Part shown: in pieces, positions 1 to 6,162 of the stretch
How the letters are laid out: every line of letters begins with the position of its first letter
Position numbering within the stretch: position 1 is the stretch's first letter
From: Bacteroidota bacterium
GTDB lineage: Bacteria > Bacteroidota > Kryptoniia > Kryptoniales > JAKASW01
DNA: 8,092 nucleotides
Assembly (NCBI GenBank): GCA_021796055.1
Contig: JAJYOS010000263.1
Location: 1-8,092 of the forward strand
Direction: 5' to 3'
Translations under genes and position numbers: made by a program
Notes under the pieces: model-generated
The model's input: only the letters and a program-made list of their open reading frames with translations
What the model was told of the DNA's origin: nothing
Database searches by the model: none

Positions 1-340
1 AATCGAAAGATTTGGCGTCGATCCCGCAGACCTGCTCGTCGTCTGCGATGATTTCAACATTCCGCTGGGCAAGCTTCGCATCCGTAAAGGAGGCAGCGAC
101 GGCGGACACAACGGTGTATACTCGATCATTTATCATTTGAATGATGACCGATTTGCAAGGCTTCGCTGCGGTATCGGGACTGAGGAGGTTGTACCCGGAA
201 GGGACATGGCAGACTTTGTCCTATCGAATTTCGAGGCAGATGAAATCCCTGAGGTTGAGAAAATGGTGAAGAGCGCCGCAGAGGCGGTGTTTGTATTCAT
301 CAACTCGGGCATCCAGACTGCCATGAACAGATTCAACTGA
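1..340 (+). CDS. pth: Peptidyl-tRNA hydrolase, C-terminal part (5' end outside window)
   Basis: Cytosolic enzyme that cleaves the ester bond of peptidyl-tRNAs dropped from the ribosome, recycling tRNA. The window opens inside the gene; the frame is open from base 2 and 112 residues are visible of the roughly 190 usual for the family. Visible residues 13-21 (VVCDDFNIP) match the strand carrying the catalytic-site aspartate (D93 in the E. coli enzyme), and GGHNG at 34-38 matches the substrate-binding loop with N114. The later segment RFARLRCGIG is the family's usual RLR(V/I)GIG. The catalytic His20 and Asn10 would lie in the missing N-terminal part, so activity cannot be judged. It ends 89 bases before rpsF on the same strand. 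In related genomes pth often sits between rplY/ctc (L25) and rpsF, so L25 may lie just upstream (inference). Confidence 0.95.
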   Translation, partial: IERFGVDPADLLVVCDDFNIPLGKLRIRKGGSDGGHNGVYSIIYHLNDDRFARLRCGIGTEEVVPGRDMADFVLSNFEADEIPEVEKMVKSAAEAVFVFINSGIQTAMNRFN

Positions 341-429
341 ATAAAAATCGCGCCCCGGCGATCCGTTGCCGGGCGCCAAACTGCTGACCGCTTTCACCGG
401 CGGACAGCCAAATTGACCGAAGGAGGTGA
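341..429 (+). promoter_or_regulatory. rpsF leader with two hairpins; candidate S6:S18 autoregulatory RNA
   Basis: This 89-base gap can fold into two adjacent stem-loops. Hairpin A spans 350-376: a GCGCCC/GGGCGC stem, one bulged C, then GGC/GCC, with a loop at 360-367 containing CCG. Hairpin B spans 383-408: GCUG/CAGC, an A-A mismatch, then CCGC/GCGG, with an eight-base loop ending in ACCG. Neither is followed by a T-tract, so they are poor terminators. In many bacteria the S6:S18 complex represses its own operon through a leader hairpin displaying a conserved CCG, and this leader has the right position and CCG-bearing loops. The match to the known motif was judged by eye only. The leader ends in AAGGAGGTGA (420-429), a full complement to the 16S anti-Shine-Dalgarno, abutting the rpsF start. 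Hairpin A could instead be a weak pth terminator. Confidence 0.4.
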
Positions 430-885
430 ATGAAACTGAACATAGTTCAGCGAGAGTACGAGACAACGTTCATTGTCAATTCCAACCTGGAAGACGGCCA
501 GATCGAAGCCGTGATTACACGCTATCAGGAATTCGTCGCCAAGAATGGCGGTGAAGTGAAGACCGTCGACCGTTGGGGGAGAAGGCGTCTCGCCTACACC
601 ATCAGGAAGAAGAACGCAGGATTCTACGTGCAGGTGCTCCATAAATCCCCCACAGACATCGTAACGAAACTCGAGCAGGCGTTCAAGCTTGACGAGGAAG
701 TGATCCGTCACCTTACGGTAGTTGTCGATAAGAATATGATGAAAGCCCGTGCGGGCGTGAAGAGACGTCGTCGGCAGCGTGCTTCGAGAACCGAACAGGC
801 TGAATTCTCCACCCAGTCGGATGAAACGCGTCCTTCTGGCGGGCGGAATTACGCTGCGGCCGGGAAAGATCATGATGAGAGGTAG
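430..885 (+). CDS. rpsF: 30S ribosomal protein S6
   Basis: Primary/secondary binder of the 16S platform that acts as a heterodimer with S18. Residues 8-105 form the ferredoxin-like S6 fold: REYETTFIV (first strand), EVKTVDRWGRRRLAYTIRKKNAGFYV (central strands with the conserved W-G-RR-LAY signature) and EEVIRHLTVVV (last strand). The protein is 151 residues, against about 95-130 in most bacteria. The extra part (about 106-151) begins with a very basic KRRRRQR patch, then becomes polar and ends in GKDHDER; it is probably disordered. The ATG at 430 is the first start after an in-frame stop (TGA at 427-429). Its Shine-Dalgarno is strong, but only three bases separate AGGAGG from the ATG, which is tight. 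A CTG at 436 would have better spacing but no other support. It is followed after 37 bases by ssb. Confidence 0.96.
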   Translation: MKLNIVQREYETTFIVNSNLEDGQIEAVITRYQEFVAKNGGEVKTVDRWGRRRLAYTIRKKNAGFYVQVLHKSPTDIVTKLEQAFKLDEEVIRHLTVVVDKNMMKARAGVKRRRRQRASRTEQAEFSTQSDETRPSGGRNYAAAGKDHDER

Positions 886-922
886 AACCAGATAGTAAGG
901 CTAACTTATTGATGGAGGATCT

Positions 923-1405
923 ATGGCTGACCTAAAGATGCCCGAAATGAACTGCGTCGTAATTGCGGGTAACCTCACAAAGGACCCGATCTTTCGGCAG
1001 ACAACGAACGGTACCCCCGTCGTTAACTTCACGGTTGCTTCGAACAGGAAATTCCGTGACAGCGGGAACCAATGGCAGGAAGATGTGTGCTATGTAGGCA
1101 TAGTTGCGTGGAACAAGCTGGCCGACAGTTGCCGTGACAGGCTTAAGAAGGGGAGCGCCGTTCTGATCGACGGCGAGCTCCAAAGCCGAAACTGGAAAAC
1201 CGACGACGGTCACAATCGCTCGATCGTCGAGATCAAGGCGAGACGGGTCCAGTTCCTCAACAAACGCGGGCGTCCGGCGGATATTGCCACCGAACAGGTC
1301 GCGGATGACGAGCCATCAACTTTCATGGATGATTCGTTCGACAGGTTCCTTACGAACGAAGAATCCGATTTGCTTAAAAACAACGGACACAAAATCAGCG
1401 AGTAA
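923..1405 (+). CDS. ssb: Single-stranded DNA-binding protein
   Basis: Binds exposed single-stranded DNA in replication, repair and recombination. It is 160 residues. An OB fold covers about residues 9-115: [14 protein letters not shown] (strand 1), [13 protein letters not shown], the central [18 protein letters not shown] with conserved aromatics, [16 protein letters not shown], and [14 protein letters not shown]. The residues before M9 (MADLKMPE) form an N-terminal extension typical, from memory, of green-sulfur-bacterial SSBs. The start at 923 is preferred over the ATGs at 938 and 947 because GGAGG (914-918) lies four bases upstream of it. The tail after residue 116 is short and acidic ([14 protein letters not shown]) but ends NNGHKISE instead of the usual DDDIPF-like tip that recruits partner proteins. 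The rpsF-ssb-rpsR order is standard in many phyla. The stop codon lies five bases before the rpsR start. Confidence 0.95.
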   Translation: MADLKMPEMNCVVIAGNLTKDPIFRQTTNGTPVVNFTVASNRKFRDSGNQWQEDVCYVGIVAWNKLADSCRDRLKKGSAVLIDGELQSRNWKTDDGHNRSIVEIKARRVQFLNKRGRPADIATEQVADDEPSTFMDDSFDRFLTNEESDLLKNNGHKISE

Positions 1406-1423
1406 ATGAATTGTTACCAGTAA
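1406..1423 (+). promoter_or_regulatory. Five-codon ATG mini-ORF overlapping the rpsR TTG start
   Basis: An ATG directly abuts the ssb stop codon (TAAATG) and opens a five-codon frame, MNCYQ, ending in TAA at 1421-1423. The only usual start codon in the rpsR frame, the TTG at 1411, lies inside this mini-ORF in another frame. No AGGAGG-like sequence lies at normal distance from either start. Ribosomes finishing ssb could re-initiate on this ATG or reach the TTG by local scanning, which would couple S18 synthesis to ssb translation. The layout is read from the sequence; the regulatory role is inference. Confidence 0.35.
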
Positions 1424-1647
1424 AAGAAATCAAGAAGAGGAAAGTCTGCAGGTTCTGCGAGAGCGGCGATGTATACGTCGATTACAAGGATGAAAAGCGC
1501 CTGGTGAAGTTCACCTCCGAACAGGGCAAGATCATTCCCCGTCGTGTAACAGGGACCTGCGCAAAGCATCAGCGTCAGCTCGCGCTCGCGATAAAACGTG
1601 CACGTCACCTCGCGCTGCTGCCTTTCGTCTCAGACATTATAAGATAG
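1411..1647 (+). CDS. rpsR: 30S ribosomal protein S18, zinc-type
   Basis: Small-subunit platform protein that binds 16S rRNA together with S6. It is 78 residues, a normal length. The family core is intact: KVCRFCESG, then [34 protein letters not shown]. Cys13, Cys16, Cys50 and His53 form a CxxC...CxxH set, so this looks like the zinc-binding (C+) form; organisms with such a form sometimes carry a zinc-free paralogue elsewhere. The start is TTG at 1411: the frame opens after a stop at 1375-1377 and holds no ATG or GTG before the conserved region. It has no recognisable Shine-Dalgarno and starts five bases after ssb ends, so translation is probably coupled to ssb. Confidence 0.95.
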   Translation: MLPVKEIKKRKVCRFCESGDVYVDYKDEKRLVKFTSEQGKIIPRRVTGTCAKHQRQLALAIKRARHLALLPFVSDIIR

Positions 1648-1675
1648 AAAGTGGTATGTAGTAAGGAGCAGGCAG

Positions 1676-1762
1676 ATGGCGGCACCGACGGGGACAAACC
1701 TCGCCGTGCTGTTTACTGCTTGCTTAATGCTAATTGCTGTTTTCCACAAGGAGTTGTCATGA
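1676..1762 (+). CDS. Possible small single-pass membrane protein or coupling peptide (28 aa)
   Basis: Not a recognised family. An ATG at 1676 lies seven bases after a good Shine-Dalgarno (TAAGGAG, 1662-1668) and opens a 28-codon frame. Its TGA at 1760-1762 overlaps the rplI start as ATGA, the usual arrangement for translational coupling. The peptide begins MAAPTGT, then has an uninterrupted hydrophobic run NLAVLFTACLMLIAVF (residues 8-23), then a short polar end HKELS. This resembles a very small membrane protein with one short transmembrane helix. It fills most of the 111-base gap between rpsR and rplI. Support is the start signal, overlap and hydrophobicity only. The frame could instead be a leader whose translation feeds ribosomes to rplI, or chance, since hydrophobic runs arise easily in T-rich second codon positions. 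Confidence 0.45.
   Translation: MAAPTGTNLAVLFTACLMLIAVFHKELS
1680..1711 (+). other. Potential RNA hairpin at the start of the small ORF
   Basis: The RNA can pair 1680-1685 (CGGCAC) with 1706-1711 (GUGCUG, one G-U pair), then after a 3x2 internal loop 1689-1693 (CGGGG) with 1699-1703 (CCUCG, one G-U pair), closing a five-base ACAAA loop. It begins four bases after the ATG of the 28-codon ORF and could slow ribosomes there or act as a protein-binding site before rplI. It is an alternative explanation for the unusual length of the rpsR-rplI gap. No matching known motif is recognised, and the pairing was done by hand. Confidence 0.3.
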
Positions 1763-2211
1763 AAATAATACTTAGAAAGAATTACGAGGGCCTGGGCGAA
1801 ATCGGCAAAGTTGTCGACGTTCGCGACGGCTACGCGAGGAATTTTCTTATTCCTCAGAAAGTAGCTTACCCGTACTCGCCCGGGTACATTAAGATGATAG
1901 AGAATGAAAAGAAAGCTTACCAGGCAAAGTTGAACCGGGAAGTACATGATGCCGAGACTCTTGCCCAGAAGCTCAACGGCGTGGATATCACGGTCGAAGT
2001 CCAGGCGGGCGAAGAAGACAAGCTTTTCGGTTCAGTCACTTCGCAGATGATCGCCGACAAACTCGCCGAGAAGGGCTTCGAGGTGGATCGGCGGAGAATT
2101 GAGCTTGCTGAGCCGATCAAGACGCTGGGGAACTACAAGATCCCCGTGAAGCTTCACCAGCAAGTAGCCGCCGAGATAAGCGTCTCGGTCGTCAGACAAC
2201 CGGAGCAGTGA
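1759..2211 (+). CDS. rplI: 50S ribosomal protein L9
   Basis: Large-subunit protein near the L1 stalk base that helps maintain reading frame. It is 150 residues, normal for the family. The N-terminal rRNA-binding domain (1-52) reads MKIILRKNYEGLGEIGKVVD followed by the signature VRDGYARNFLIP. A charged connecting helix (about 45-72) follows, then the C-terminal domain (about 75-148) containing EDKLFGSVTSQMIADKL and the strand-rich end LGNYKIPVKLHQQVAAEISVSVV. The start at 1759 is chosen because AAGGAG (1748-1753) lies five bases upstream and the family begins exactly at MKIIL. An in-frame GTG at 1651 would add 36 residues unlike L9. The start overlaps the stop of the 28-codon ORF (ATGA). It is the last gene of the ribosomal operon. 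Confidence 0.96.
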   Translation: MKIILRKNYEGLGEIGKVVDVRDGYARNFLIPQKVAYPYSPGYIKMIENEKKAYQAKLNREVHDAETLAQKLNGVDITVEVQAGEEDKLFGSVTSQMIADKLAEKGFEVDRRRIELAEPIKTLGNYKIPVKLHQQVAAEISVSVVRQPEQ

Positions 2212-2216
2212 TGTGC

Positions 2217-2251
2217 GACGGCGAGGCATTCGACAGGGCTTGCCCGCCGTC
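2217..2251 (+). terminator. Stem-loop after rplI, possible operon end without T-tract
   Basis: GACGGCG (2217-2223) pairs perfectly with CGCCGTC (2245-2251). After one bulged A the stem continues as GGCA/TGCC, leaving a 12-base loop. The hairpin starts five bases after the L9 stop codon, the expected place for an operon end. No run of T follows (the next bases are CTTGAGGAAAA), so intrinsic termination would be weak. It may protect the mRNA 3' end or act with Rho. Confidence 0.4.
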
Positions 2252-2398
2252 CTTGAGGAAAACATGGTCGGCTTTTCAACCTATTCACTCTCATGCATGA
2301 ACCGCTAATTCTCAGCAACATGTGTTTTTAGATTGTGGCTTCTCGTCCACTGTCAGGGTGAAGATGCCCCGGAGAAACGGCGTTGGGCTCTTTGAAGT

Positions 2399-2410
2399 GA
2401 AGAATTCTTC
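2399..2410. repeat. 12-bp perfect palindrome, possible operator
   Basis: GAAGAATTCTTC is self-complementary over all 12 bases and lies about 98 bases upstream of the ccdA start in the only long spacer of the window. It could be an operator half-site pair for ccdA-korAB. A perfect 12-bp palindrome is expected about twice by chance in 8 kb, so position is the only support. Confidence 0.2.
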
Positions 2411-2507
2411 GATGATGGCAGAACCTTTCGGCACGCTATTTTCATCTCATTTGTGCTGCGCAACCTTGTTTGAACATCCTTTTTGAATTATTTTTTGAGA
2501 GATAGCG

Positions 2508-3236
2508 GTGGAAAACGTAAGCATATTGACGGCATTTGTTTTCGGGATAATATCCTTCATCTCGCCTTGTGTGTTGCCGATCGTCCCAGGGTATCTTTCC
2601 TTCATAAGCGGTTACAGCTTTGACGAACTGGTAAGCAGTTCCCGCACGGACCTTTTCAAGAGAGTAACATTAAACTCCGTGCTCTTCATCTTGGGATTCT
2701 CCGTTATTTTCGTTGCGATGGGTGCATCCGCAACCGCTATCGGGCACTTCCTGGTTGAAAAGCTGGAGCTCTTCTCGAAAATCGCCGGCGTGATAATCAT
2801 CGTCTTCGGACTTCACATGACCGGCGTGTTTAAGATCAAGTTTCTCAATTATGAAAAGAAGTTTCACACGGACAAAAAGATCGGCCCGCTTGGCTCATTC
2901 GTCGCAGGATTGGCGTTCGCTTTCGGATGGACGCCTTGCATCGGTCCCGTGCTGGCGGCGATACTGACCATTGCTGCACAGCAAAGCACGATCGGGAAAG
3001 GAATAATTCTTCTTTCCGTGTATTCACTCGGTCTCGGCATACCCTTCCTGGTAACGAGCCTGAGCATAAACGCGTTCTTATCTTTCTTCAGGAGGTTCAG
3101 TAAATACGTCAGATGGGTTGAGGTGATAGGAGGAGTTCTATTGATCGCTGTAGGGATACTGATAATGACGAACAATCTAACCGTGCTTTCGGGTTACTTT
3201 GCCAGGTGGTTCCCATTTCTCAACCAATTGTCATGA
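2508..3236 (+). CDS. ccdA: CcdA/DsbD-type membrane thiol-disulfide electron carrier
   Basis: Inner-membrane protein that carries reducing equivalents from cytoplasmic thioredoxin to extracytoplasmic thiol-disulfide partners, used in cytochrome c maturation and disulfide reduction. It is 242 residues, the stand-alone CcdA length, with no fused periplasmic or thioredoxin domains. About six membrane segments are visible (roughly 6-30, 57-78, 91-108, 130-155, 163-183, 201-222). The two redox cysteines sit in the expected motifs: Cys21 in FISPCVLPIVPGYLSF and Cys144 in AFGWTPCIGPVLAAIL. The start is GTG at 2508 with a weak GAGAG (2497-2501) six bases upstream; the protein begins right before the first helix, as is usual. 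korA follows after 25 bases, so the two are probably co-transcribed. Which partner it reduces is not shown here. A generic 'cytochrome c biogenesis protein' label would be equally correct. Confidence 0.92.
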   Translation: MENVSILTAFVFGIISFISPCVLPIVPGYLSFISGYSFDELVSSSRTDLFKRVTLNSVLFILGFSVIFVAMGASATAIGHFLVEKLELFSKIAGVIIIVFGLHMTGVFKIKFLNYEKKFHTDKKIGPLGSFVAGLAFAFGWTPCIGPVLAAILTIAAQQSTIGKGIILLSVYSLGLGIPFLVTSLSINAFLSFFRRFSKYVRWVEVIGGVLLIAVGILIMTNNLTVLSGYFARWFPFLNQLS

Positions 3237-3261
3237 AAGCAATTAAGCAGAGGAAATACGA

Positions 3262-5097
3262 ATGAGCAAGACGATTGAAACTTTGGATGATGTGGTGATT
3301 CGGTTCGCTGGTGATTCGGGTGACGGTATGCAGCTTACCGGCACGCAGTTCACCAATACGACCGCTCTTGTCGGCAACGACTTGAGCACGCTTCCGGATT
3401 ACCCTGCGGAGATAAGAGCTCCTGCGGGAACGTTATTCGGTGTATCGAGTTTTCAGCTTCACTTCTCAAGCTGGGATATATTGACGCCGGGCGACCACCC
3501 GGATGTCCTGGTAGCGATGAACCCGGCAGCGCTGAAGGTCCATCTTAAGGACCTCAAGAAGGGCGGCGTGATAATCGCGAACATAGATTCGTTCGACGAT
3601 AAGAATCTGACCCTTGCGGGTTACGAGGCGAATCCGCTGAGCAGCGGTTCGCTCAGCAATTACCAGGTAATCGAAGTCCCGATTACAAAGCTTACTCTGA
3701 ACGCGCTCCAGGGGAGCGGTTTGTCACAGAAGGAGATGGTTCGCTGCAAGAACTTCTTTGCACTCGGCCTGATGTACTGGATGTACTCCCGGCCGCTCGA
3801 CACCACGGAGCAGTGGATAAAAGAGAAATTCGGAAAAGAGCCGCAGATCGCGGAAGCCAACGATAAGGCTCTGAAGGCAGGATTCTACTACGGCGAATCC
3901 ACAGAAGCATTCGCCGCGCGATTCGAAGTGAAGCCTGCTCAACTGAAGCCGGGTCTTTACAGAAACATAACCGGCAACGAAGCAACGGCGCTCGGCGTTG
4001 TTGCCGCAGCGCAAAGAGCGGGTTTGCCGCTATACTATGCGAGCTATCCGATAACTCCTGCCAGCGACATCCTTCACAACTTGTCGGCTTACAAGAACTT
4101 CAATGTGAAGACTTACCAGGCGGAGGACGAAATAGCGGCGGCAGGCGCCGCGGTCGGCGCGTCATATGCCGGAAGTCTGGCCGTCACAGGTACGAGCGGA
4201 CCCGGCGCTGCCCTGAAATCGGAGACGATCAGTCTCGGTATAATGCTGGAGCTCCCGCTCGTAATCGTCGATGTCCAGCGCGGAGGTCCTTCCACAGGTT
4301 TGCCGACGAAGACCGAACAGTCGGACCTGATGTTCGTTACCTACGGGCGTCACGGCGAAGCGCCGGCACCCGTAATTGCCGCAGCCACACCTGCAGATTG
4401 CTTCAATATGGCTTACGAAGCGGCGAGAATCGCAATTAAGTACATGACGCCGGTCTATCTTCTCACCGACGGTTATCTGGCGAACGGCAGCGAGCCATGG
4501 CTTGTACCCGATGCCAAGGACCTTTCACCGATCCCGGTTCACTTCAGGACAGACCCGGAGAATTTCAATCCATACTCCAGGAACGAGAACAACGTCCGTC
4601 CGTGGGCTTTACCCGGGACACCTGGATTAGAACACCGGATCGGCGGTCTCGAAAAGGCGAACATCACGGGCGACGTCAGCTACGATCCGGATAACCACGA
4701 CTTTATGGTTCACCTCAGAGCCGAGAAGGTAAAAGGAATCGAGAAAGATATCCCTCTCCAGGACGTGTACGGCGAGCAGAGCGGCGAATTGCTTGTCGTA
4801 AGCTGGGGCGGCACTTTCGGGGCTGTCAGGTCGACGGTCGATAGGATGCGCAAGAATGGTTACAAGATATCTCACGCGCATCTCCGGTACCTGCACCCGT
4901 TCCCGCGAAACCTCGGAGACGTTTTGAAGAGCTTCAAGACTATCTTTGTTCCGGAGATCAACCTCGGTCAGCTGGCGAAGCTTCTGAGGTCCGAATACCT
5001 GATCCCCGCGGTCCAGTACAACAAAGTGAGAGGTCTTCCTATCCGCTCGGCTGAACTTGAAGAGGCAATCAAAGCTGCATTAGGAGGTGCTAAGTAA
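3262..5097 (+). CDS. korA: 2-oxoacid:ferredoxin oxidoreductase, fused gamma-alpha subunit (probably 2-oxoglutarate)
   Basis: Together with KorB it interconverts 2-oxoglutarate + CoA and succinyl-CoA + CO2 with ferredoxin as electron carrier, in the cytosol, as part of an oxidative or reductive TCA pathway. It is 611 residues, the usual length of the fused subunit. The gamma domain comes first (about 10-200), with [17 protein letters not shown] at 11-27. The alpha (pyrimidine-binding type) domain starts near 235 and carries [10 protein letters not shown] (262-271), [19 protein letters not shown] (286-304) and the [16 protein letters not shown] loop (341-356). A C-terminal transketolase-like domain (about 500-611) includes [19 protein letters not shown] at 3249-3254 lies seven bases before the ATG. 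The stop overlaps the korB start by one base (TAATG). The substrate is assigned from length and general resemblance of the pair; another 2-oxoacid cannot be excluded. Confidence 0.9.
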   Translation: MSKTIETLDDVVIRFAGDSGDGMQLTGTQFTNTTALVGNDLSTLPDYPAEIRAPAGTLFGVSSFQLHFSSWDILTPGDHPDVLVAMNPAALKVHLKDLKKGGVIIANIDSFDDKNLTLAGYEANPLSSGSLSNYQVIEVPITKLTLNALQGSGLSQKEMVRCKNFFALGLMYWMYSRPLDTTEQWIKEKFGKEPQIAEANDKALKAGFYYGESTEAFAARFEVKPAQLKPGLYRNITGNEATALGVVAAAQRAGLPLYYASYPITPASDILHNLSAYKNFNVKTYQAEDEIAAAGAAVGASYAGSLAVTGTSGPGAALKSETISLGIMLELPLVIVDVQRGGPSTGLPTKTEQSDLMFVTYGRHGEAPAPVIAAATPADCFNMAYEAARIAIKYMTPVYLLTDGYLANGSEPWLVPDAKDLSPIPVHFRTDPENFNPYSRNENNVRPWALPGTPGLEHRIGGLEKANITGDVSYDPDNHDFMVHLRAEKVKGIEKDIPLQDVYGEQSGELLVVSWGGTFGAVRSTVDRMRKNGYKISHAHLRYLHPFPRNLGDVLKSFKTIFVPEINLGQLAKLLRSEYLIPAVQYNKVRGLPIRSAELEEAIKAALGGAK

Positions 5098-6140
5098 TGG
5101 CTACATCAAATGGAAATGGTGAAACTCAGACGAAAAAATACACCGCGAAGGATTTCGCGTCCGATCAGGATGTGAGATGGTGCCCGGGTTGCGGCGACTA
5201 TTCCATCCTCGCGCAGGTCCAAAGGATTCTTCCCGACCTCGACACACCCAAAGAGAAACATGTGTTCATATCCGGCATCGGATGTTCGAGCCGTTTCCCG
5301 TATTACATGGATGCTTACGGTGTCCACGGTATACACGGCCGCGCCCCCGCAATAGCGAGCGGAGTCAAAACTGCGAACCCCGATCTCACGGTCTGGGTCG
5401 CTACCGGCGACGGCGACGCGCTTTCAATAGGCGGCAATCATCTCATCCATTCGCTGAGGCGCAACATCGGGCTGAAGATACTCATGTTCAACAACAGAAT
5501 CTACGGCCTGACGAAAGGGCAGTACTCGCCCACTTCGGAACTCGGCAAGAAAACGAAGTCGACCCCGTACGGAACTATCGACTATCCGTTCAATCCCGTT
5601 CAGCTCGCGCTCGGCGCGGAGGGAACGTTTGTCGCCCGCTGCCTGGACAGAGATCCTAAGCATCTCCAGCAGGTTCTTCTGCGTGCTGCGAGACACAAGG
5701 GGACTTCGTTCATCGAGATATATCAGAACTGCAACGTGTTCAACGACGGGGCTTTCCTGAAGCTGACGGAGAAAGAAACGAAGCCGGACAATGTTCTGTA
5801 TCTGGAACACGGCAAACCTCTCGTGTTCGGAAAAGAGAACGACAAGGGAGTCAGACTGAACGGCTTCACTCCGGAAATTGTCTCGTTGAAGGACGGAAAG
5901 TCCGGTTTGAACGACGTTCTCGTCTACGACGAGAAATCGTTCGACCTCGCCGTTCTGCTCGCAACTTTCAGCGATCGTCCCGGTTTCCCCACGCCAATCG
6001 GCATTTTCTTTATTGCCGAAAGGAAGTCCTATGAAGAAATGATGAGCGCGCAAATCCAGGAAGTAACGAAGAAGCGCGGCGCCGGTGACCTCGACAAGCT
6101 GCTAAAGTCGGGGAACACCTGGGTCGTTTCCTCGAACTAG
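5097..6140 (+). CDS. korB: 2-oxoacid:ferredoxin oxidoreductase, beta (TPP/Fe-S) subunit (probably 2-oxoglutarate)
   Basis: Catalytic partner of KorA; binds thiamine diphosphate and one [4Fe-4S] cluster that passes electrons to ferredoxin. It is 347 residues, normal for KorB. All four expected cluster ligands are visible: Cys29 and Cys32 in WCPGCGDY, Cys63 in SGIGCSSRFPYY and Cys212 in YQNCNVFND. The TPP/Mg motif begins at GDGD (104-107) and ends with NN (132-133), followed by the KorB-typical YGLTKGQYSPTS (136-147). The N-terminal 14 residues are polar and low-complexity. AGGAGG (5082-5087) inside the end of korA lies nine bases before the ATG, and the one-base overlap implies coupled, near-equal synthesis. 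No separate ferredoxin-like delta subunit is next to it, as usual for this two-subunit form. A strong terminator follows 22 bases after the stop. Confidence 0.93.
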   Translation: MATSNGNGETQTKKYTAKDFASDQDVRWCPGCGDYSILAQVQRILPDLDTPKEKHVFISGIGCSSRFPYYMDAYGVHGIHGRAPAIASGVKTANPDLTVWVATGDGDALSIGGNHLIHSLRRNIGLKILMFNNRIYGLTKGQYSPTSELGKKTKSTPYGTIDYPFNPVQLALGAEGTFVARCLDRDPKHLQQVLLRAARHKGTSFIEIYQNCNVFNDGAFLKLTEKETKPDNVLYLEHGKPLVFGKENDKGVRLNGFTPEIVSLKDGKSGLNDVLVYDEKSFDLAVLLATFSDRPGFPTPIGIFFIAERKSYEEMMSAQIQEVTKKRGAGDLDKLLKSGNTWVVSSN

Positions 6141-6162
6141 GCATCGCTAATATTCCGTTTTG

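Larger units (their letters stand above)
2212..2507. other. Intergenic spacer between the rplI and ccdA transcription units
   Basis: About 296 bases without a convincing gene. It begins with a hairpin just past rplI (2217-2251) and contains a 12-bp palindrome at 2399-2410. The part before ccdA (2466-2496) is T-rich and could carry a promoter, but no element matches a sigma-70 or Bacteroidetes-type consensus well at sensible spacing. A 29-codon frame starting at the TGATG overlap with the rplI stop (2211-2300) is hydrophilic and runs through the hairpin; it is not called as a gene. Confidence 0.6.

Noticed and set aside
394..873. 159-codon minus-strand frame opposite rpsF
   Set aside because: rpsF is an unmistakable S6 gene on the other strand, and the antisense product resembles nothing known.
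1651..1758. N-terminal extension of L9 from the GTG at 1651
   Set aside because: The extra 36 residues do not resemble L9, there is no good ribosome site for the GTG, and AAGGAG is placed correctly for the ATG at 1759, where the family begins with MKIIL.
2211..2300. 29-codon ORF overlapping the rplI stop (TGATG) with GGAG five bases upstream
   Set aside because: The peptide is polar, has no recognisable feature, and its first half is the GC-rich hairpin after rplI; the overlap is probably chance.
2466..2496. Possible promoter for ccdA (TTGTTT, 17 bases, TATTTT; or a near TAnnTTTG)
   Set aside because: Matches are weak, and the implied transcript start would fall after the GAGAG ribosome site and within a few bases of the start codon.
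5177..5659. 160-codon plus-strand frame inside korB
   Set aside because: Arg/Pro-rich out-of-frame translation of korB, with every conserved KorB motif in the main frame.
5424..6053. 209-codon minus-strand frame opposite korB
   Set aside because: It is antisense to a gene with full KorB motifs and has no recognisable domain or ribosome site; such shadows are common opposite GC-rich genes.
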